Positions 20,618-64,000 of a DNA stretch of 64,000 nucleotides are shown here, one piece after another. Within the stretch, counting starts at the first letter, position 1. Each line of letters begins with the position of its first letter. This DNA is from Halichoerus grypus (Eukaryota; Chordata; Mammalia; Carnivora; Phocidae). A program made the translations under genes and the position numbers. The DNA lies in assembly GCF_964656455.1 (NCBI RefSeq), contig NC_135717.1:4092001-4156000 (forward strand), read 5' to 3'. Under the pieces are notes generated by a model. It worked only from the letters and a program-made list of their open reading frames with translations, did not search any database and was not told the origin of the DNA.

Positions 20618-20765
20618 AAGCGCTGATTGGCTGCTGGTGATGAAACCGGGATGACTGCGCTGTGATTGGTGGTCCCTGGAGGCGGGAGTCTCGAGATTGA
20701 CAAGGGCAGATGGCGCCACAAAGGGCTGTTGGGGCCCCAGCGGGGTCCTGGCGACCAATCCCCCA
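20618..20765. promoter_or_regulatory. CCAAT-box and CTCF-core-like cluster between the two genes
   Basis: Two ATTGG (20626, 20665) and one CCAAT (20755) pentamers surround AGATGGCGCC at 20708, which fits the CTCF core half AGRKGGCRSY at every base; the other half of the CTCF motif does not match. Spacing and GC content are promoter-like. Inference only. Confidence 0.3.
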
Positions 20766-21159
20766 CCCCTGTTAAAGCCAGGCTGGAAGCCAGAAAAGTC
20801 TCAATGACGTGGAAGGAACATGAATCCGCCGGAGCCAAGTTCTTCCAGACCATGGGGGATGGGGGGAGGCACACTGCAAGGGGTTCGGGGAGGAGGGGGG
20901 AGCCCAGTCGGGCAGTTGGAGATCCTGCGGGGTGAGGTGGTTCCCTGCGATGCCCGGGAGAGCGCCGCCCACGGAGCAGGAAAGAACTGCCCTGGAATGA
21001 CCCCGGGGTCCCCTCGCCGAATCCGAGCCTAGTCCGAGCTAGGCGCAGATTCTGAATTCCGTTTGTTCCGCAAAAAGGCACCTGCCACGGGGCTGCGCGT
21101 TCGGGGGATGTGGGTGACTGAGGCGCACGGCGTATTTGGGGAGATGATCACACCTAGGG

Positions 21160-21300
21160 AAAGAGGGCAGTACAAGGGACTGGAAGGGCAGTCTGGGCAG
21201 AGGGAACAGCGTAAGCAAAGGCCCGGCAGGAGGAAGCCAGGCGGAGCCTCCTCGGGTGGTAGCTGGAGACTCTGTTTGAGCAAGAGAGGCTGGTTGTGTC
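21160..21300. mobile_element. LINE-2 fragment
   Basis: GGGCAGAGGGAACAGCGTAAG and CAAAGGCCCGGCAGG recall the same L2 segment as at 12470. Confidence 0.5.
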
Positions 21301-23114
21301 CAGACCCACCCGGAGGCAACGGGCGTCTTCAGAAGGGAGGTAGACTCTCCTGTGGGCACATGTGGAACATCTGGGGGACCACCAGCCTCCCTCCTGCATT
21401 CCAGGGCTCCCCATTTCTGGGTCTTTCCAGACCTTCGTGTCCATCTGTCCAAAACAGGCTCTGGGGCCGGGGCTTGGATTCCAGAGGGGGATAGGCCGCT
21501 CTAGCTCCTGCCAGAAGAAGCTTCCTCAGTTTCCCCATTCACAAGGGCCCTGCAGACACATGGGTTTATGCACATTAGTGGGCGTGTGCACATGTGAACA
21601 GAGTCCTGTGCACACAGAGACATGTGTGTGCACAGGCAGACATGCTCATGGACACATACACACCAGCTTCCGGTGACAATGAACTGGGTACTGACCGCTC
21701 ACAGCGGGGCCCGGCCTCTGCACCTCAGGGGTGCCCACCCCCTCCATTCACCCAAACCCTGGCGGGCAAGTCTTCCTCACCTCCAGTTGTGAAGCTGGGT
21801 CCCCTCCAAGCCTGCCATGGAGTGTGAGCAAGAGTCCAGCCTCCCATTGCTCAGATGGGGAAACTGAGACCTAGTGGATGCCCAGTGAGCCTGGGCAGGG
21901 GCAGTGGTGCTCTGAGTTACACGTCACAGTTAATTGTGAGCCCCAAAGATCACAACTGAAGGAAAAATATTCAACGAAATTTATAAGGAAGAAAAAAGAG
22001 AGACAAGCGTTCTTCCTTCACATGGGGCACAAGAAGGCTGCAGACCAAGTGGCTTCAGGCAGGCTGGAAACAGCGGTGTATCCAGAATGCACAGGCCATC
22101 CCAGGGCTGCATCCCCAGTCCTGGGGCTTCCCCATTCCTGTCTGCTGGGGTCCCCGCAGGCGTGGCCCTGTAGGACCCTTCTTGGGATGGGACCCCAAGC
22201 CCTGCAGGGGGGCCGTGGAGCTGTCCCTCTGGTGGGGGAGGCCTCTGAGCTTCCCAAGCGTGTCTCCATGGGACACCCCTGCCAAGTAGGTCCCCTCCCC
22301 AGTTCAGGCTCCTCCCCTGTTTATTTCTGGGGAGACCTCAGTGGAGGACACCCCAGAGCTGGCTGGGCCCCACTTCCTCCAGGGTCAGAGCAGCCTCTTC
22401 CAGAACTGGGAGGGATGATAGGTGACCTCCAATGACCTCACACTGAAGCATGATGTAGGTGAAGCTGCAGAGGGATCTGGACTCTCTGGGGACCCTCTGT
22501 CCTCAGTTTCCCCCATTTGAGCAATGGACAAATGGTTCCTAGGGCAAGACTGTCCAGCTGGAGGAGGGGCTCTGAGATCCCTGGGACGGCGAAAGAAGGG
22601 AGCCTGGAGAAGCCCCCCTCCCCAAGACATGCCTGGGAGGGGAGGGGCAGGGTGGGTCAGGTGGAGCATTTGGCCTGAGGCCCAAGCCCCTTCATGGGGC
22701 CCCTGGGTTTAACCAGGAGGAGGCTGATCCTCCAGGAGATGTAAGTAATCGAGACAAAAGCTGAACAGACGTTGGGGAGGGGTCTGCACTCCCCTCCCCC
22801 CTCCCTGGGACCCAGGCCTGACCCGCAGACCCGAGGAGAAGACCCACCTTCCAGGCACCTCCAACCGGTGCCACCCACTGGCAGGTGCTCTGACAGGGTT
22901 ACTACTTCATCACTGTTGTTAGTTTAAGAATTAAGGTAATAAAAGCATAGAATCTGGTGTCTGCGGATGCCCCAGCCCCAGCCCCCTCCCGAGCCCCCCC
23001 GGGTTAAACACTGTTGGCGGTGTCTTTGACTCGTCCAGAAAATCTTATTTTTTACGTAAAGTATTCACATACAGCCCTTGCTATGTGCCAGGCACTCACC
23101 CCTTGTCAACTCCG

Positions 23115-23400
23115 TCCCTGTGATGTGCTGAATTTTGTCCCCCTGAGATTCATGTGCTGAGGCCGGACCCCCCAGCACCTCCCGACGTGATTGTGCGCGG
23201 AGACAGCGATTTCAGGAGATGATTACGATTTAAATAGGTCACTGAGGTGAGCCCTACTCCGATCTGACAGTGTCCTGGTAAGAAGAGGAGATTAGGAGGC
23301 AAATGTGCCCAGAGGGAAGGCGGGAGGCTGCGGACAGAGGCCTGGGTAGACCCCCGCCCGCTGCCCCCAGATCTGGGACTGCCGGCCTCCAGGGCCGGGC
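23115..23400 (+). mobile_element. ERVL-MaLR LTR fragment
   Basis: GTGCTGAATTTTGTCCCCCTG, a TGACAGTGTCCTGGTAAGAAG stretch and AGAGGAGATTAGGA follow the order of a MaLR-type solo LTR. An old non-coding relic of an endogenous retrovirus-like element. Confidence 0.6.
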
Positions 23401-23454
23401 GCAAAGGTGCTACGTTGTGGCGCCCCAGCCCACGACTACGACTACCAGCCCCAC

Positions 23455-23525
23455 TTACTGCTGCAGGAACTGAGGCTCAGGGAGGTTAAGTAAGTTGCTC
23501 CCAGCTCGGGTGCAGCTGGGATTTA
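23455..23525. mobile_element. MIR fragment
   Basis: GAACTGAGGCTCAGGGAGG and TTAAGTAAGTTGC. Confidence 0.6.
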
Positions 23526-23809
23526 TATATAAAAACGTGACCCGTCTATGCAAGCACACGCAAGCTCATCCTCACGTGATTGGTTCCCCCAGAAACAGAC
23601 ACGCACATTCAAGGCCCAGTGGCCTATTTGGGAGGTGACCCCAGGACACAGGGAGGGGGGAACGTGAGCCGGTGGTGCACACAGTACTCGTCCTTCTGTG
23701 ACCGGCTTGTCCGACGTGGTCCCGTGTCTGCGAGGTTCACCTGAGGCGTGGCGGGGGTCGGAGTTTTCTTCCTTGTCACGGTTGACTTGTGTTCCGCGGG
23801 ACGGACGGA

Positions 23810-24230
23810 TGCACGTGCCCCTTCCCGCCATGGACACTGGCTTGCTTCCAGCTTTTGGCTCTTGTGAATGGCCGCTGCAAACCAGGGGTACAAATCTCTG
23901 AGGCCTTGCTTTCTGTTCTTTTGGGTTTACACCCCAAAGTGGCCTTGCTGCTTCACATGGTCATTCCAACTTCGTTTTTTCGAGTAACCTCCATACACTG
24001 TTTTGCGTAGCGGCTGCACCACCTTACATCTCCAGCAACAGTGAGCCGGGGGTTGTATTTTGCTTTTTTGCACACTCGGGATCGTGTGCTCCCACGGCCC
24101 CCTCCCTTCAGTTGTCACCTGACACACGTGCGTTTTCCTTACCTGCGCAGGTAGAACTCGCTCCGGCTTCTCGAGGTTTACCCTGTCCCATCCCATCCAG
24201 TCCACCTTGTGCCCCAGTCACGGACACTCA
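23810..24230. mobile_element. Old LINE-1 fragment
   Basis: Contains the recurrent mammalian repeat motifs CAGCTTTTGGCT, TTCTTTTGGGTTTACACCCC and GTAGCGGCTGCACCACCTTAC, typical of degraded L1 sequence. Highly diverged. Confidence 0.6.
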
Positions 24231-24964
24231 CGTCCGTTCTCCCTCGTTCTGAGCAGCACATGCTGCTGAATGGAACGACGGTGGGCGGGAGACGCTTTAC
24301 AAGGCTCTGGGGGAAATTTCTGGAAGGGCAATTCTTAAGTCACTTGACATTTTGATAGATGGGGCCAGATCGCCTCCCCAAAGACCCTCCCCACCCTGCC
24401 CAGCTGTTGGATGACTGTGTCTTCATGTTCTTCCCCTCCTGGATGGAATCGTTCTGGAAGCTTCTTGCCAGGCTGAGGTGAAAGCAAGTGCGCTGCATGG
24501 GTCAGGAGTGCAAGGGTCACCTCCTATGGGTTAGTCCGTGCTAACGGGGAGCTCCTAAGCTGGGCGGGGCCTCTCCACCTCCTCTTCCTGCCCACTTGGC
24601 TTCCTTCTTCCCCAGAGAACCACTGGCAGACTTGGGGGGTATAAATAAAAGCCACCACATCTCCCAGGGCCCCAGATAAAGTCTCCCCCAAGACCTGGTC
24701 CCTGGTCCCTGCAGCTGCAGGTGGGCCTGTGGGAGCTTCACAGTGGCCCATGCTGTGACCGGCTGCTCCCCACCTGGCCCCAGGGCCTCCCCAGAAGGCC
24801 CCTGTCTGCAGACCCCGAGCAGCCTGTCCGGCTGCTTCCTCATCCTTCGCGCCTTTGCCCTGCGGATCCTTGGCCTCCCCAAGTTCTCAGGTCTGTCTCC
24901 TCCACGCAGGGAGGCCACCAGTCTCTGCCAGGCTTCTGCTACTCAGGCTACCCAGCCCAACCCT

Positions 24965-25075
24965 TCCCTTTTACAGATGGGGAAACTGAGGCTCCAGCTA
25001 GCAGGTGGAAAAAGCACTCGCTCACATTTTCTGATTCCAAACACAATGAAGCTGACACTTGTGTGGCTACCGTAG
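24965..25075. mobile_element. MIR fragment
   Basis: TTTTACAGATGGGGAAACTG then AGGCTCCAGCTAGCAGGTGG. Confidence 0.6.
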
Positions 25076-26887
25076 GTCACACTGTGTCTTCCCCTACAGT
25101 AGCTCACTGAGTGTCCTAAAGACCCCTTTCTGAGGGGGTTATTTTTGGTGTCATTTCACAGATTTATTTTTCCAGCAACTATTTCCTGAGCACCCCGGGC
25201 CCTGACTGGGTGCCAGAGACGCAGAGCCGAGCTGAATGGTGCTCCTGGTCCTCAGGGAAGGCAGGCCCGGTGGAGACTGTTCCACAGTAGGGAACGGGCC
25301 TGAGATGGCCAGTGTCTCGGGAGGACAGGCACGGAGGACTGGGCCGAGGCGCACAGCCGGGGAACAGCCCAGCTGGGCAGGAACCGTGTGCCCGCACGTC
25401 CTTCAGTGCCCCCGGCCTCCAGGATGTTCCAGGCTTCCTTTTTGGCTTTGTTCCCCATCAGAGGCGAGAGAAAGGAGATGTCTGTGGGGGAGGCGTCAAG
25501 AGTCGCCAGAGGTCCGAGGCTGAGCAGGTGAGGGTGACCATGCGGGGGAGCCATGCGGGCCGTCCGCTCTGAGCCCCAGTGGGTGGCCCCCGAAGCCCAT
25601 CGGGGCCTCCAGCAGGTCACGGAGATGTGTGCCGCCAGCGGAGCATCCTTCCTTGGAGCTATGAGCACGTGTTCACCCTATGGACACGGTGACCCTTGTA
25701 ACTCATGTGCTTCTCCATGTGAGCTGCCGGGAAGGGGGCCAGGCCGCCTGACTTCAGAGCCCCACTTCCTGCACTGTGTTTGATTTAATACTGTAGCTTT
25801 GCTTCTGTTCCAGTTCGGTTTTCTGCTTGTTTTCTATCATGGGTATTTTTTGGTAAGTGGCCTCAATCTTGACAGAAATGAGGAGATAGAGGGAGCACCA
25901 GACTTGGGGCAGAGAAAGGAGAGACTGAGAGCCCCCTGAGAAGGCTGCGGCCCTGGTCTCCCTGCTGTGATGTGCTGGGCGCAGGTGCACAGCCCCCTCT
26001 CCCAGGCTGTGAACGCCACTCGCCCGGCGCTTGGTTCGGGGCAAGCGGGCAGTGGCAGGGCCCCAGACGCACCACGGACGAGGGCAGGTGGACGGGGGGA
26101 CTGGACCTGCGGAGTGGTGAGGGGCAGCCATCCGGGATGTGCCTGGGTCTGAAGCCGGACCCGCCTCTGGGAGTGGATGCCAAAGGGCAGCGGGAAGGGG
26201 ACCCGACAACACGCTCTTTTCCGGCTTTCTCGGTGCTGTAATTGTCCCCATTTTGCTTCAAGCAACTAGCTTCAGTGACCTTCCCCGGGGCCCCGCAGCG
26301 CTGCACCTGCAGAACCCACAGAATGGCCTCGGGCCCAGCGCGCCACCCCCACTTAGGGAAGAGGCAGGTCCCGGTGATCCTGGTGGCCCTGGTGACAGCC
26401 TGTGCTGGCTCCACGCCCCTCTCATGAGGGTCTTAACTGGCATCATCTAGGGCAAAGCCAAGCCTAGGCGATGATCAGTTCTGGACTGCCTGCCAAGACG
26501 TGCTGATGAAGGGGGAGGAAGCAAGGAGAGGAGTTGCTTCCGACTTAATCCTGAGAGGGAAGACCCACAGATGGGGTTTTAGGTGGGGCCACGTCCCCCG
26601 GGGGTCATGAGAACAAAGAACAGCAGGCTGGACAGGGGCAGCTGTGCACCAGCCCACAGAAACGTGATTCCAAGAAGCCCAAAGAGAAGGCTTACAAGCC
26701 TACAGCAAGAGGTTCTAAAAGGAGGCGCTAATTAAAAACGGTGTTTTGGAAGCACTTGCTCATACCTTGCTAATGCTCATGATAGGATGCAAACCTGCAC
26801 ATCTGGTTTACTGGTTTTGTGAGACATTATATATATCACAGAGCAGAATGACCTGGAAGGAAATGCATCAAAAAAAAGTATCAGTAG

Positions 26888-27065
26888 GGGCGCCTGAGTG
26901 GCTCATTGGGGTAAGCATGCGACTCTAGATTTCCGCTCAGGTCATGATCTCAGAGTCGTGAGATTGAGCCCCGCATCGGGTTCTGCAATCAACGCAGAGT
27001 CAGCTTGAGATTCTCTCTCTCTGCCCCTTCCCCCCCTTGCGTGCTAATAAATAGATCTTAAAAAA
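26888..27065 (+). mobile_element. Carnivore SINE, intergenic
   Basis: Older copy with duplication TATCAGTAG on both sides (26879 and 27066). Confidence 0.9.
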
Positions 27066-27440
27066 TATCAGTAGCTACCTTCGGATAACAAAGCACTTTT
27101 GTCTTGATCCTTTTCTGTGTTTTCAAATTTTTTCTCTTTTAAAACATTTGTTAAGTGGCCAATGTGTATACGTATATGTCACTTCAAGGATGGAAAATAA
27201 ATTTGGACAGTGCAATTACAAATGCACCTGACCTAAACAGCAGTTCCTTCTAAAGGAAGATGTGTCCATTCAAGTGTCCCCATGAGGTCAGATTCCAGGA
27301 GACGGGTCTTAGGACAGCTGAGGGACCGTGGCAACAACGATGTGCCAACGAAGGGTAAGAACACAGGCCAGGACGGGTGGGTTGACACTGCTTTGTCAAG
27401 GAATCTGGCAAAAGACATAGAAATACACACCCCCATCCTT

Positions 27441-27640
27441 TTTTTTTTTTTTTTTTTTTAGATTTTATTTACGTGACAGAGAGAGCGAGCGAGAGCAGGA
27501 ACACAAGCAGGGGGAGTGGGAGAGGGAGAAGCAGGCTTCCCGCGGAGCAGGGAGCCCGATGTGGGGCTCGATCCCAGGACCCTGGGATCATGACCTGAGT
27601 TGAAGGCAGATGCTTAACGGCTGAACCACCCAGGTGCCCC
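27441..27640 (-). mobile_element. Carnivore SINE, intergenic
   Basis: Flanked by ACCCCCATCCTTT and ACCCCTATCCTTT, a target-site duplication with one mismatch. Confidence 0.93.
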
Positions 27641-27849
27641 TCACCCCTATCCTTTATGCACAACTCTGCTCCCGGAAAATACATCTTTTGAAACATCCAA
27701 GCAGGTGCTCACCAAGGTGTGGAAGGGTGGCAGGAAGTGCGAAGCACCCCAATCATCCATCAGGATGGCACAAAAAGAACCAATCAGACCCAGGGGGGCG
27801 CTCCTGGTTGCAAAGGGAGAAAAGTCCCATTTTGAAAGGTGCAGAATCA

Positions 27850-27915
27850 CTTTTTTTTTTTTAAGTAGGCTCCACGCCAAACATGGGGCTTGAACTCACG
27901 ACCCTGGGAATGCAG
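27850..27915 (-). mobile_element. Truncated short-form tRNA-derived SINE
   Basis: T-run followed by AAGTAGGCTCCACGCC and GGGGCTTGAACTCACGACC, the inverted tail and B-box side of the short SINE type. The head is missing. Confidence 0.75.
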
Positions 27916-28614
27916 GTAACTTCTGTCTTGGATTTATCTCAGTACATTTTCAGAAATGCACAAAAAAAAAAAAAAAAAAGGGGGCACATCACTCAATAAA
28001 GCTGCAAATAGCAGGACAGGATAGCCCACGTTTTATCAGAACGTTGAGCAGTTTGAGCCCAAGGGTGTTGGGGTCTGCCAGCCTGGCTCACAGCAAGGCT
28101 GCTGGGGATTCTGATGGGGAGGCCTGTGCCCAAGGAAGGTGGCCCCAGTCAGACACTCTGTTCTCAGGAACCTGATCTCCCGGTCTTGGGAGGGAGGACA
28201 CGAGCTTCCTCCCATTTCACCCAACCTTCGCCTGGTCCAGCCTCTGCAGGTCGCTCTCCAGGCCAGTTGGTGGCTTGCTGCCCAGGCCTGGAAGAGGGGT
28301 TGAGCATTTTCTGGAAGGGGATTCTGTGCCAAAAAACAACAAAAAACCCCCTTGTGCCCAAGTGGGCCTCAGTAGCCACCCAAGCAGGGTCAGCATGAGA
28401 CATCACCTGATCATCCTTCTGGGGAGGGGAGATGGGGGTCTCACTTCTCCTCGCAGCTCTCCAGCGGCAGCCGACGTCCGCTCCCAGGGAGCAGTGGCAT
28501 CGTAGGCCCAATCACTCCCCGGGAATCTGTCGCCTGTGTGCGCAGCCCCTGTAACTTCATGGGGGTGGAGGGGCCTGCCCGGTAGTGCCGTGTGGACAGA
28601 CAAAACCGGAAGGA

Positions 28615-64000
<35,386 letters not shown>

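Larger units (their letters stand above)
19659..28614. other. Intergenic gap between convergent FSCN1 and RNF216
   Basis: About 9 kb containing old L1, MaLR, MIR and L2 fragments and SINEs at 26.9, 27.4 and 27.85 kb. 21.5-23.1 and 25.2-26.9 kb show nothing recognisable. No coding gene is supported. Confidence 0.75.

Noticed and set aside
21540..21680. Runs of alternating GTGCACACATG-like sequence
   Set aside because: Low-complexity purine/pyrimidine alternation, not ordered enough for a repeat array or Z-DNA claim.

Overview
This window is nuclear DNA from a placental mammal, almost certainly a caniform carnivore. More than forty copies of the carnivore tRNA-derived SINE (Can-SINE/SINEC) are spread across it. 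They have a tRNA-like head (consensus GGGCGCCTGGGTGGCTCAG), a CT-rich body and an AAATAAATAAAATCTT-type tail, and many are flanked by visible target-site duplications. The long-form, AAATAAATAAA-tailed copies suggest an arctoid such as a bear, seal or mustelid; I cannot name the species. There are no bacterial, phage or CRISPR features.

Two protein-coding genes lie tail to tail, the order known from the mammalian ACTB-FSCN1-RNF216 neighbourhood. (1) FSCN1 (fascin, actin-bundling protein) is complete on the + strand. A CpG-island promoter (about 9.3-11.3 kb) precedes five coding exons at 9716-10547, 17142-17298, 17396-17517, 17724-17891 and 18291-18493. The exons join without a phase break into 493 codons, the known fascin-1 length. 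The 3'UTR ends at a poly(A) signal at 19634. (2) RNF216 (TRIAD3, an RBR E3 ubiquitin ligase) is on the - strand and only its 3' part is present. Four coding exons (53027-52930, 46125-45903, 32284-32215, 31574-31255) encode the last 236 residues, including the catalytic RING2 cysteine, followed by a 2.6-kb 3'UTR ending near 28615. The upstream exons lie beyond position 64000.

Layout: 1-9.3 kb is GC-rich intergenic DNA upstream of FSCN1, with SINEs, an L1 fragment and a 470-bp tetranucleotide microsatellite. 9.3-19.7 kb is FSCN1. 19.7-28.6 kb is the intergenic gap between the two convergent 3' ends, with old L1, MaLR, MIR and L2 remnants and a CCAAT/CTCF-like cluster. 28.6-64 kb is RNF216, whose introns are more AT-rich and dense in SINEs, several nested.

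Points for a second look: a GC-AG (non-GT) donor at the last RNF216 intron; a 3'-truncated U2 snRNA fragment in an RNF216 intron; a perfect 62-bp direct repeat about 0.94 kb apart in another intron; a Pumilio-type motif overlapping the RNF216 poly(A) signal; and paired miR-145-type sites in the FSCN1 3'UTR. I found no previously undescribed gene system. The functional content is two well-known genes plus ordinary carnivore repeat biology.
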